Shown here: in pieces, positions 53,666-62,036 of the stretch
Layout of the letters: each line of letters opens with the position of its first letter
Numbering within the stretch: the stretch's first letter is position 1
NCBI RefSeq assembly: GCF_963920925.1
Contig: NZ_CAWUDI010000047.1
Span: 1-64,000 of the forward strand
Direction of reading: 5' to 3'
Length of the DNA: 64,000 bases
Source: Rivularia sp963920925
Lineage (GTDB): Bacteria; Cyanobacteriota; Cyanobacteriia; Cyanobacteriales; Nostocaceae
The notes under the pieces: generated by a model
What the model was told of the DNA's origin: nothing
Database searches by the model: none
The model's input: only the letters and a program-made list of their open reading frames with translations
Made by a program: the position numbers and the translations under genes

Positions 53666-54019
53666 TCCTTAATCCCTAATTTCTTTAAGTCAACTAATCT
53701 ACTTAAATCACCGTCAAATTTAAATTAACTTTTATACTTAATTTTTATTTTTAATTAAAAAGCAATTATTCATATAATAATGAATAATTATAAATGTTGA
53801 TTAATCTTTTAAAGTAAAATATTGTAGAAAAAGGGAACGGGGAACAGAAGAATAACTTAAATAATTGTAAAGAGGGAATAGGGAATAGGGAACAGGGAAC
53901 GGGGAATTTCTATAAATTTATTTAAAAAAACAATTTTAGTACTTACAAAAAGCCCCCCAATGCATCGGGGGGTTGGGGGGATATTACCGCTAATTCTGAA
54001 ACGGTAATTCAACAACAGA
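53666..54019. other. Repeat-containing spacer upstream of cphB
   Basis: AT-rich sequence with GGGAACGGGGAACAG and GGGAATA units (about 53833-53910), then the G/C-rich terminator near 53953. No gene is seen. Confidence 0.65.
53947..53972 (-). terminator. Rho-independent terminator of the peroxiredoxin gene
   Basis: Read on the minus strand, CCCCCC-GATGCATT-GGGGGG is followed by CTTTTTG. It lies 48 bases after the peroxiredoxin stop. The same CCCCCCAA-CCCCCC...GGGGGGCTTTTTG pattern recurs at 58881-58912. Confidence 0.8.
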
Positions 54020-54658
54020 TTATTTATTAGGCTGAGGAGTCATCCGTAAATAAGGCTTAACCACTTCATATCCTTTAGGAAACTTTTCCTTGAGAACTTC
54101 TGGATCTTTAAGAGTGGGGACAATAACGCAATCATCGCCATCTTTCCAGTCAGCAGGAGTCGCAACGCTGTAATTATCAGTTAACTGCAATGAATCAATT
54201 ACCCGGAGAATTTCATCAAAATTACGTCCGGTGCTGGGAGGATAAGTTAAGCTCAAACGTAATTTTTTATCTGGATCGATGATGAACACAGTCCGCACAG
54301 TTACCTTAGCGTTAGCATTCGGGTGAATCATATCATAAAGATCGGAAACCTTTTTATCATCGTCAGCCAAAATCGGATAATTGAGCTTAGTGCTTTGAGT
54401 TTCCTCAATATCTCCAATCCAACCTTTGTGAGATTCAGCATCATCAACGCTAAGTGCGATCGTCTTAACATTGCGCTTGTCAAATTCCGGCTTTAACTTA
54501 GCAACGGTACCTAATTCAGTCGTGCAAACGGGAGTATAGTCAGCAGGGTGAGAAAACAGCACAACCCAGCTATCCCCAGCCCACTTGTAAAAATCAATTT
54601 CCCCTTCACTAGAAGCTTGAGTAAAGTTTGGAACTGTATCACCGAGACGTAGAGCCAT
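54020..54658 (-). CDS. 1-Cys (Prx6-type) peroxiredoxin
   Basis: A 212-residue peroxiredoxin that would reduce peroxides. Peroxidatic Cys45 is in HPADYTPVCTTELG with the conserved Thr and Pro. LADDDKKVSDLYDMIHPNANAK and TVRTVFIIDPDKKLRLSLTYPPSTGRNFDEILRVIDSLQ are Prx6-family segments, and the C-terminal DWKDGDDCVIVPTLKD domain is typical, although it carries an extra Cys. The ATG of MALRLGD is chosen over an upstream in-frame ATG 18 codons earlier, because it matches the family start and has an AGG upstream. It stands alone with its own terminator. Confidence 0.92.
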   Translation of the reverse strand: MALRLGDTVPNFTQASSEGEIDFYKWAGDSWVVLFSHPADYTPVCTTELGTVAKLKPEFDKRNVKTIALSVDDAESHKGWIGDIEETQSTKLNYPILADDDKKVSDLYDMIHPNANAKVTVRTVFIIDPDKKLRLSLTYPPSTGRNFDEILRVIDSLQLTDNYSVATPADWKDGDDCVIVPTLKDPEVLKEKFPKGYEVVKPYLRMTPQPNK

Positions 54659-55214
54659 ATGAAGATTACCTGATAGTCTGAAAGTTTTGCTTGACACTCT
54701 GCCCTCTTTCATAGAGGCAGATTCTCTAAGACTTGCTTAAAAGGGATAGTCAAATATCCCCCTAGATGCTCAAAACAACTATCGAATTCGATGCTGCAAT
54801 TGCGCTTACTTTTGATTAATTATTTTGCTTTCTGAGTCCATCACTACTGCCAATTCGGTACGCCGGGGCATCCTGCCATTACTTACTCGTCTAGTCGTAC
54901 TACGAAGGTAGCCGGATCTTCGTTGTAGGGATTTCGCCTTACTAGGATGTTTCCTCGCGTAGATGGTTATTCCTACTTGCTATTCACATTTTACCATTTT
55001 TTGAATGCAGATAAATCTGCTTTATCGATTTTCCAACCCGGTTTAAAAACACGGGGCTACCAATCTCCGGCTTTTGCGTGTTTAAAAAAAAGCAGTCATC
55101 ACATATTACCGGGTTCCCCGATTCGGTTTTAGCAGATTGAAACAAAACGTAAATCTAATTAATTAGGAATTGGGCATGGGGCATGGGTAATTGGGCATTA
55201 ATAACTCCTAACTC
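54659..55214. other. Gene-free region with hairpins, possible structured RNA
   Basis: A locally GC-richer block (about 54845-54965) has several small stems: GGCA-TCC-TGCC, CTACGAAG with CTTCG(TTG)TAG, and on the minus strand AGGA-AACA-TCCT. A second block (about 55030-55130) has CCGG- and CCCCG-rich segments. An open frame of 61 codons here is not convincing. It may be a long leader of the peroxiredoxin gene or a small RNA. AACTCCT units close the region. Confidence 0.4.
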
Positions 55215-56228
55215 CTAATTCTTAATCGCATCAAGACTTTGTTGATTCCACACATAATCTTTCATATCATCTGGCCAAGAAACTTCTTCTGCTGTGGCAA
55301 GTTTTAAAGTGCTAGCTTTTAATTCAGAATACAGATCGGCAAAATCACCAATTATAATATTATTTTTAATAAAAGTTTGACGCAACAGTTCTGTTGTAAA
55401 CATCATGTTATGAGCTTCAAAACTGCCTTTTTTAAATATCTGCTCAAAGATGATAAATTTTATATCATCTCGTCCTTGTTTATTCGCTTTTTCACGAGTA
55501 ATTCCAAATTTTTCGGGTACTATATCACCTTTAATTGATACCATGATATATTTTGGTCCTTTCACCCATCTTTGATAGCTGTTACCAAAAGCAAAAACAT
55601 TAATTAACCGATCTGTACGATTTTCCCATCTTTTTTCTTGAATCTTTCGCGCTTTAAAATTCCAAAAAGCTGCGTATTTTCCAACAAACTTTCTTTTAGC
55701 ACGATTAATAGCGCGGGCTAATAAAATTGTTCCATGACTATCCCCCGAAAAATTCAGACATTTATCGTTTTCTATAGCGTAAAGTATTAAAGTCGTAGTA
55801 TTTCTAATTGCAGGACTTCCAGCTAAACCGATGCGATGTATTGCAGCATCGATCCAATCTAAATATTGATTAACAAATTTAAAAAGAGGATTTTGCTTGA
55901 TGAAAGAAGAATTATTCAAGTTAGCAACCCCAGTATTCAAAGTCTGTGCGTATCTCCTACTTCTCTTTGAAGATATTTCTTCAGGTTGTCCCAAACCAGG
56001 AATAAATATTGCAAAAAGTTGGCGATCGTCACATAAAGGATAATAAGCGATTTCTTGAGTAATAAAGGCAATTGAATTTCCCATTGCCATCACATCATCA
56101 AAATCAAAAATTTCTTCCGTGCCCGGATTCTGAAATTGTCCGTCAAACTTCTTATCCGGGAATAAAATTTCTAAAAGCCAGCGTCGTGGATTTGACTCTA
56201 CCTGCTGTGCCTTATATTTATTCCTCAT
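55215..56228 (-). CDS. Alpha/beta-hydrolase-like protein of unknown substrate
   Basis: A 337-residue soluble protein. LNFSGDSHGTILLARAI near residue 165 contains a GxSxG nucleophile elbow (GDSHG). IKGDIVPEKFG near residue 238 and FEAHNMMF near residue 280 supply a plausible Asp and His, so a Ser-Asp-His triad can be proposed. FAIFIPGLGQPEE near residue 72 could be the oxyanion-hole strand. The layout recalls DUF2235-type hydrolases, but the motif differs. No signal peptide is present. It lies 216 bp downstream of the glycosyltransferase genes on the same strand and could modify a polysaccharide or lipid. Confidence 0.6.
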   Translation of the reverse strand: MRNKYKAQQVESNPRRWLLEILFPDKKFDGQFQNPGTEEIFDFDDVMAMGNSIAFITQEIAYYPLCDDRQLFAIFIPGLGQPEEISSKRSRRYAQTLNTGVANLNNSSFIKQNPLFKFVNQYLDWIDAAIHRIGLAGSPAIRNTTTLILYAIENDKCLNFSGDSHGTILLARAINRAKRKFVGKYAAFWNFKARKIQEKRWENRTDRLINVFAFGNSYQRWVKGPKYIMVSIKGDIVPEKFGITREKANKQGRDDIKFIIFEQIFKKGSFEAHNMMFTTELLRQTFIKNNIIIGDFADLYSELKASTLKLATAEEVSWPDDMKDYVWNQQSLDAIKN

Positions 56229-56444
56229 GATAAATTTCCTTTTATTAAAACCGCGTTGTTATCAGCTTACTGTTTGATATACAAGTATTTTGTTAAACTT
56301 TCCGATAATTAATTTAAACATATTACTGTAGTAATGTAAGTATTTTAGGGAACAGGGAATGGGGAGATGGGGACAAGGGGACAAGGAGAGGGGGAGAGGG
56401 GGAGAGAAAATAACTCTTAACTCCTAACTCTTTAAATCCAAAAT
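56229..56444. repeat. GGGGAGA/ACAAGGGG repeat tract
   Basis: AT-rich sequence, then GGGAACAGGG, GGGGACAAGG, AGGGGGAG and AACTCCT units (about 56346-56445). No gene is seen. Confidence 0.72.
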
Positions 56445-57632
56445 CTAATCACCTTTAACCTGAATAATATCTTGATAAGCCTCAACTATTTTTTGCGCGA
56501 TCGCATCCCAACTATAGTTCAACAATGCATATTTCCGTGCCTGCAAACCCCTACGCTGTCTTTCTTCTGGATCTTTCAATGCTTCCCTTAATAAATCTGC
56601 AATTGATTCGGTATTGGTTGTACCTACCCATCCCGATTCGCTACCGCTAATGTCTTGACAAATATGCACTTGGTCTGAAATTACTACTGGGATTCCTGCT
56701 ACCATCGCTTCGGCTACAGCAATACCAAAGTTTTCGTAATAGGAAGGTAATACGAATAAATCGGCTGTTTCCAATAAAGCTGATTTTAATTCCCCGGTAA
56801 CAAAACCAGTAATAGTAGTATGTTTATCTAAAGGTGAAGCTTGAATTTGCGACTTAATTTTTTGTTCGTAACTAGGATCTTGAGGATTAGTTCCAGCTAA
56901 AACAAAATGAAAATCTAACCCTTCACTCAAAAGTTTTTCTAAAGCCGGAATTAATAAATCTAATCCTTTTTTAGGATCGATGCGCGACATAAATAATATT
57001 TTTGGTACGTTGTCGGGAATATTAAATTGATTGGAGACGTTAAATTTAACGTCTCTACATTCCTGCATTTGCTTTACACCGAGGGGAATTACTAAATCTC
57101 TGGTAGTCACCCCAAATCTATGGGAAACTTTCGCTTCTTGTTCGCTGGTAAAGTGAATTGCAGCAGCTTTCTTAATATTTGGACGTTCTAAACCTGCTGC
57201 ATAAAGTTGTTTTAATTGCTTTTTCTTACGTAAATCTGCTGGATCGAGGGTTCCTAAAGGACGTAAAATATAAGGTAATTTTTTAGCGCGACAAACAGCA
57301 GCGGCGGTACTACTAACTGGAGAAAATAAAGCATGAATATGAGCTAAATCGTATTCCTTAGCATGATTATTTAACCACTTTAATAGATCGACAGAAAACT
57401 TATAGCGACGAAACGGAGAACATTTAAAATAAATGATTTCATAACCATCTTGTTCGATGGGAGAATTTAGCGGCACATCCAAAGGTTTTTGTCCCGTATC
57501 ACCATTACTATCTGTTGTCAAAATAGTCACTTTTACACCTTGACGTGCTAAAGCAGGTGCAAGCCCCAATACCATTTGACTGGGGCCACCGTAAATCAGA
57601 GAAATTGAAGGAACGATTTGTAATATTTTCAT
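56445..57632 (-). CDS. GT4-family glycosyltransferase
   Basis: A 395-residue GT-B glycosyltransferase. The N-terminal domain opens KILQIVPSISLIYGGPSQMVLGLAPALARQGVKVTILT. The C-terminal domain contains ILFMSRIDPKKGLDLLIPAL and the GT4 signature ETADLFVLPSYYENFGIAVAEAMVAGIPVV with its ExxxxxxxE motif. It should act at the cytoplasmic membrane on a lipid-linked sugar. It overlaps the upstream GT4 gene by four bases. The context fits hormogonium polysaccharide genes (an HpsP-like role is possible). A 22-base perfect palindrome lies inside the coding region between the domains and encodes RDVKFNV. Confidence 0.88.
   Translation of the reverse strand: MKILQIVPSISLIYGGPSQMVLGLAPALARQGVKVTILTTDSNGDTGQKPLDVPLNSPIEQDGYEIIYFKCSPFRRYKFSVDLLKWLNNHAKEYDLAHIHALFSPVSSTAAAVCRAKKLPYILRPLGTLDPADLRKKKQLKQLYAAGLERPNIKKAAAIHFTSEQEAKVSHRFGVTTRDLVIPLGVKQMQECRDVKFNVSNQFNIPDNVPKILFMSRIDPKKGLDLLIPALEKLLSEGLDFHFVLAGTNPQDPSYEQKIKSQIQASPLDKHTTITGFVTGELKSALLETADLFVLPSYYENFGIAVAEAMVAGIPVVISDQVHICQDISGSESGWVGTTNTESIADLLREALKDPEERQRRGLQARKYALLNYSWDAIAQKIVEAYQDIIQVKGD
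57034..57055. repeat. Perfect palindrome inside a glycosyltransferase gene
   Basis: GAGACGTTAAA followed at once by TTTAACGTCTC. Outer arms GAGACGT/ACGTCTC match the intergenic palindromes at 46057 and 46153. It keeps the reading frame. Confidence 0.8.
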
Positions 57633-58792
57633 AACTCTTGATAAAATTGCAATTGCTGTTTCGCTAAAGCAATATTTGTATACTGTGCCATTGCTTTTGC
57701 ATAACCCATTTGAGCGAGATTTTCTGTTAAATCTTGGTTGTCTATTAACTGTTCCAAACGATTAGCTAATTCTTCAGCATTACCTTCTGGAAATATCAAT
57801 CCCGCATCGCCAATTACGTGGGGAATTTCACCAGAGTCCGAACCAATTACGGGTACTTTACAAGCCATTGCTTCAATGATTACGTGCCCGAATTGTTCTT
57901 TCCAACCAACCGAAGTTAAGGTTTTAAATTTATAAGTTGTTTCTGATGGCAATATCAAAGTACTCATCAGATTTATATAGTCTGCAACTTCGTCATGGGG
58001 AACGCTTTCAACTAATATAATTCTGTCTTTAATTCCTTTTTCTGCGGCTTTATGCAATATTTCATCTTTTAATTCTCCTCTTCCTAAAAGCAAGAATTTC
58101 CAAGATTTATCTTTAATTTTTACTAAAGCATCTAAAAGCGTTATGATACCTTTTTCAGGTACAAAACGTCCCACGAAACCAATTACAAAATCATCCGGTT
58201 CCAGACCGACTTTTTTTGCTAATTCTGGCTGATTTTTCGGTGTAAATAAAGTTTCATCTACACCCAGTTGCGGCATTACTTTGATTGGGCCTTCATAACC
58301 TCGATCGCGCAATATTTCCGCACCATCTTGATTTCCAGAAATTATGCCGTGACTGTTATCAAGGTTGTAATTCTCTAATATAGATATCGGGAATTTTAAA
58401 TTATATGGTAAATTCCACCAGGTAAAGAATATATTTTTTGCTTTAAGTCCTAGTAGTGCATTTAAAGTAATCATTTCCGCATAAGCCAACCCTCTAGAAC
58501 CTTGTTCTACATGAATAATGTTAGGACGAAATTCTCGTAATAAAGTAACTAAATCACCACCGAAGGTAAGTAACCCTTGATGATTTTGACTAAAATTAGA
58601 AACGGGAACTATCCGAAAATTGCCTTCATCGCGATATTCAGTTTCAATAATTTTGTTTTGAACTCCTCCAGGCCGCCATTTTTTCGGAACTACTACCGTT
58701 ACTTCTATATCTGGCTGTAATCGAGATAAAGCGCGTAATTTCTCGCAATTTAAATCTACTATATACGTATGACTTGCTACTAATATTTTCAT
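57629..58792 (-). CDS. GT4-family glycosyltransferase
   Basis: A 387-residue GT-B glycosyltransferase. It opens KILVASHTYIVDLNCEKLRAL. The C-terminal domain has VIGFVGRFVPEKGIITLLDAL and the donor-binding region EQFGHVIIEAMACKVPVIGSDSGEIPHVIGDAGLIFPEG. A stretch with FKTLTSVGWKEQFG is typical of a subgroup of cyanobacterial exopolysaccharide transferases. It is translationally coupled to the following GT4 gene by an ATGA-type overlap. Likely partner in the same polysaccharide pathway (HpsO-like). Acceptor and sugar cannot be told from sequence. Confidence 0.88.
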   Translation of the reverse strand: MKILVASHTYIVDLNCEKLRALSRLQPDIEVTVVVPKKWRPGGVQNKIIETEYRDEGNFRIVPVSNFSQNHQGLLTFGGDLVTLLREFRPNIIHVEQGSRGLAYAEMITLNALLGLKAKNIFFTWWNLPYNLKFPISILENYNLDNSHGIISGNQDGAEILRDRGYEGPIKVMPQLGVDETLFTPKNQPELAKKVGLEPDDFVIGFVGRFVPEKGIITLLDALVKIKDKSWKFLLLGRGELKDEILHKAAEKGIKDRIILVESVPHDEVADYINLMSTLILPSETTYKFKTLTSVGWKEQFGHVIIEAMACKVPVIGSDSGEIPHVIGDAGLIFPEGNAEELANRLEQLIDNQDLTENLAQMGYAKAMAQYTNIALAKQQLQFYQEL

Positions 58793-58880
58793 GATTTTAG
58801 ATAATAGTTTTTATAAAAAGGGAGTAGGGAATAGGGAATTTGATAATAATTTTTATTAGAACCTCTAAATATTTAGATCC

Positions 58881-58912
58881 CCCCAACCCCCCTTAAATAA
58901 GGGGGGCTTTTT
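58881..58912 (+). repeat. C-rich/G-rich hairpin repeat in terminator form
   Basis: CCCCCC-TTAAATAA-GGGGGG (58887-58906) followed by CTTTTTG, preceded by CCCCCCAA. It is oriented against the flanking genes, so it does not terminate them. It matches the element at 53947-53980 apart from the loop. Confidence 0.75.
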
Positions 58913-58960
58913 GTTTGTCTCTAAGCCTTCCTCTGCGCTCTCTGCGGTTAAATAATCTTT

Positions 58961-60001
58961 TCAGAAACTCCCAACAGGTTTTCTAGAATTCGTTTCCACT
59001 AGTTCAATTTGCTTATCTTGCTGAGTATAAACTTGACCGTCATTCCATAATGATTGAATCACGGTACCCAAAGCATTCAAAAAGCCCAAGCTATAAAAAA
59101 CGCCGCGAGTTAAGATTTTGATTGGAGAGCCGCTTTTGTGACAGGGAGGTCTTCCGAGGACGTGACAGTCAAACAAACGAGCATAAAAACGCAACGCTTG
59201 ATTGACATTTAAGTTATTTAACCCCAACAAGAAATGATTGTGGTAGAACGTAAACTGATATTTAGTTGAACGAGTGCTGATATCGTGGCAACCACCTGTC
59301 TCTTCTCCTAAATGCACTAAATGCGCTTCTGGATCGTACCAAATTTTATATCCCGTCTTGCGAATGTGCAGGCAAAAATCCGACTCTTCCCGCACCGCAC
59401 TTCCACGAAATCTTTCATCAAAATGCAATCCGTATTCAGTGAATAGTTCGCGACGGAAAGACATATTGCAACCCCTCGTAGTTAAAACTTCCTGGGGTTT
59501 TGTAGTGTGTACTAAATCAATATAATACCAAGCAACTCCAGGGTCCATTGCTTGAGGAGGTAGATATTCAAGCTCTGTATAATTACCTTCACCCTGGGTA
59601 TAACCTTTAGCAGAATCTTCCATTTTCATGCGATCGAATACCCTTCCCGCGACAGCCCCTATTTCTGGGTTTTGATAATTTTTCGCATGAGCAGTTAAAA
59701 ATCCCGGTTCTAACAATACATCATCATCGATAAATAGAATTATCTCACCCGCAGACCGCCGCACCGCATAATTACGCGCTCCCGGCAAACTTGCCCAATC
59801 CAAACGATACCATTGGATTTTACCTGAATAAGATTGTTCTTCTAAATAAGCTTCAATTTCCGGTTGATGCTTCGGAGTTTGGTCTACCACCAAAACTTCA
59901 TAATTAGAATAATCTTGTTTAAGCACATCCACGATGCTATCTCGCAACGCTGACTCACGCCCGTAGGTCGGTATAATTACTGAAATTAATGGGTTTGACA
60001 T
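58961..60001 (-). CDS. GT2-family glycosyltransferase
   Basis: A 346-residue GT-A glycosyltransferase. It opens LISVIIPTYGRESALRDSIVDVLKQDYSNYEVLVVDQT. The DxD-like metal site is ILFIDDDVLLEPGFL near residue 92. Further on are GCNMSFRRELFTEYGLHFDERFRGSAVREESDFCLHIRKTGYKIWYDP, containing the expected acidic base region. The C-terminal third holds amphipathic helices that may touch the membrane. It lies 83 bp downstream of the polymerase-like gene and 168 bp upstream of the GT4 pair, all on the same strand. Related proteins are annotated as hormogonium polysaccharide glycosyltransferases; I am not sure which one this is. Confidence 0.88.
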   Translation of the reverse strand: MSNPLISVIIPTYGRESALRDSIVDVLKQDYSNYEVLVVDQTPKHQPEIEAYLEEQSYSGKIQWYRLDWASLPGARNYAVRRSAGEIILFIDDDVLLEPGFLTAHAKNYQNPEIGAVAGRVFDRMKMEDSAKGYTQGEGNYTELEYLPPQAMDPGVAWYYIDLVHTTKPQEVLTTRGCNMSFRRELFTEYGLHFDERFRGSAVREESDFCLHIRKTGYKIWYDPEAHLVHLGEETGGCHDISTRSTKYQFTFYHNHFLLGLNNLNVNQALRFYARLFDCHVLGRPPCHKSGSPIKILTRGVFYSLGFLNALGTVIQSLWNDGQVYTQQDKQIELVETNSRKPVGSF

Positions 60002-60084
60002 ATAAGATTAGTTGTTAGTTATTAGTTGTTAGTTGTTAGTTGTTAATGTCTCCTTGTCCCCATCCCCCTATCTCCCCATGCTAT
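60002..60084. repeat. TTAGTTG heptamer and CCCC-rich repeat tract
   Basis: TTAGTTG units (about 60009-60040) followed by CCCCATCCCCCTATCTCCCC. It separates two genes of the polysaccharide cluster. Confidence 0.72.
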
Positions 60085-61788
60085 TCAAAGCGGGTTTTGT
60101 GCCATCTTCTGCTTGCGTTTAGTTTTAGTAGATACTTCAGCAGATACATCAATTACCTGTTGTTGCTGTTCTTTAAGTCTCTCTAGCTTGTCTATTTCTG
60201 GCAGTTTGAAAAGCACTCCTGCGAAAAACCAGTAGTAAACGGCAACCGGATCGACATCCAAAGGATAATAGTAGGTGTTGTAACTTATAAACAATATAAA
60301 CACCCATAAAGCTGCTCCGTAACCACGGAAATTACGGTTTTTTATTTTACGGTGAGTCTTGAAGCCAGTAATTGTTAGGGCAGTGACTAATCCTAAAAAC
60401 CCTAATACTCCTAAAATTCCTACTTCATACATGACTTTGGGATAGTATGTTTCTACCAATTTGGTTGGCCCCATTATCCTCGCTGAGTTGGTGGCTTTTC
60501 CTAAACCGTTTCCGAATGGGTTTTTAGTATTGTTCGCAACTTCTTCAAATTGCTGGGTGATAAATTCGTAAGGTGGCGAAGCATTCCAACGATCAATAAA
60601 GCTATCAAGTCTTTCTTGGACAACTGCGGGATTACTGGCGATCGCAATTGTCAAAACCAAAACTAGTCCTCCAAAAATAGGAACAAATCTTTTGAGGTTG
60701 GCAAGTTGACCTGTAAGTAGTAGCAATAATACTAAGCAAACAGGTACTAATGCTAAGGCAATTCTTTGTCCGGAAATCACAGCATTGACGAATACTGATG
60801 CTAAAGAAACCAAACCAACTATCCTCCATTTTGCTTCGGGATCGCTGAAGCCAGTACCGAAGGTGAAGAAAGTGCTAGAAATTAAAAACCATGCCCATTG
60901 CCAAGGTGCTACAAAGGTACCCGGTAGCCGAATCATCCCTTGACTGGGGCTGTAAACTAAAGCACCACCAATAAAACATCGGGCTTCTAATGTTGCTTTA
61001 AATAAATCGACTCCTACAGCGTCACGAGTCCCCGGACAAATGCCTACAACTAATAGCGCATATTGAACTACTCCGAGCAAACAGCACACGAGTATCAGGA
61101 CGACTTGGACTCTTGATACAAACAGAAAATCCTTTTTGTTGCGAATTAAATAATAAGCACAGGTCATTAAGGGTATGTAACCCATAAATACCTTGAGTCC
61201 CAGAATTCCCATTCCCAGGGGCATCGATTTCGGTAGTGTTTTGAATAGCGGTGCAGGAGGCGGGTTAAACTGTTGCATTGCATTGACAAACAACAGCGTA
61301 CAAATACATAAGCCTAATAAAATAAATAATGGTTTTTTTATATCTTGCGGGATAATGAAAGGTAAATTCTGCTTGCGGCATTTTTGCCACAGTGCCACAA
61401 CTGCCGGAACGTAAAAGCCATCTTTTGCTAATTGAAGTATCGCATTTCCACCGAGCAGATAAGTTACTGTACCCGCAAACGGTACGTAGAAAATAAACCC
61501 TAATAAAGCTTGACGGGGATATTGATAAGAAAGCGCTAGTACTATCACCCCCATCATTGCAGGGACGGCTAATTTGATTCCTCCAGCAAAAAATGCCGCA
61601 ATCCCTAAAACAAGACCTACTCCTCCTGATTTGGAGAGTAGGTTCGTAAGTTCTTGACGTGCCTTAGTTGCCTTGCGTTTTTGTGCTAACTTTTCTTTGA
61701 TCGTGAGTTTTGGCTGTTCTTCTTTTGACTGCTTTTTTTTATTTTTATTTTTTATATTCTTATTTTTTTTAGGCTTAGACTTGAGCAT
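60085..61788 (-). CDS. hpsL: HpsL-like O-antigen-ligase/polymerase membrane protein
   Basis: A 567-residue polytopic membrane protein. A highly basic N-terminus (KPKKNKNIKNKNKKKQ) and a conserved ARQELTNLLSKSGGVGLVLG segment precede about ten to twelve membrane helices. One large extracytoplasmic loop follows RIALALVPVCLVLLLLLTG, and YPKVMYEVGILGVLGFLGLVTAL with PFGNGLGKATNSARIMGP corresponds to the Wzy_C/O-antigen-ligase region. I recall the same basic start in proteins named HpsL, which is required for hormogonium polysaccharide. Likely role: polymerising or ligating the polysaccharide at the membrane. It heads the run of glycosyltransferase genes. Confidence 0.78.
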   Translation of the reverse strand: MLKSKPKKNKNIKNKNKKKQSKEEQPKLTIKEKLAQKRKATKARQELTNLLSKSGGVGLVLGIAAFFAGGIKLAVPAMMGVIVLALSYQYPRQALLGFIFYVPFAGTVTYLLGGNAILQLAKDGFYVPAVVALWQKCRKQNLPFIIPQDIKKPLFILLGLCICTLLFVNAMQQFNPPPAPLFKTLPKSMPLGMGILGLKVFMGYIPLMTCAYYLIRNKKDFLFVSRVQVVLILVCCLLGVVQYALLVVGICPGTRDAVGVDLFKATLEARCFIGGALVYSPSQGMIRLPGTFVAPWQWAWFLISSTFFTFGTGFSDPEAKWRIVGLVSLASVFVNAVISGQRIALALVPVCLVLLLLLTGQLANLKRFVPIFGGLVLVLTIAIASNPAVVQERLDSFIDRWNASPPYEFITQQFEEVANNTKNPFGNGLGKATNSARIMGPTKLVETYYPKVMYEVGILGVLGFLGLVTALTITGFKTHRKIKNRNFRGYGAALWVFILFISYNTYYYPLDVDPVAVYYWFFAGVLFKLPEIDKLERLKEQQQQVIDVSAEVSTKTKRKQKMAQNPL

Positions 61789-62036
61789 ATTAAATTGAGG
61801 ATTTTAGATTAGTAAATCAAAGATGGTTAGTAGTTATTAGTTAGCTGTTAACACATAATAACTAAAAGTTAACATTTAATACATTGTAGTACTTAGTCTG
61901 GTTAGTCAATATGGATAAAAAACAATAAAGGGGATATCATTCCCTGTCCCTGTTAAGAGTTCCCCATTCCCCAACAATCAACTACTAACCACGCTCCAAC
62001 TATCCCTGCTTTAGCAATCAAAATCCGTAAAATCCT
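61789..62036. other. Spacer between hpsL and glmM
   Basis: AT-rich, with short TTAGTTA/AACTACT-type units and no ORF or clear terminator. Confidence 0.5.

Noticed and set aside
54947..55132. 61-codon plus-strand ORF
   Set aside because: The same frame continues upstream past a stop with similar character. Composition looks like translated non-coding sequence, and hairpins fit better.
55100..55145. CRISPR-repeat-like end (GGTTTTAGCAGATTGAAAC)
   Set aside because: It resembles the 3' end of Nostocales CRISPR repeats, but there is only one copy and no spacers or cas genes, so chance is likelier.
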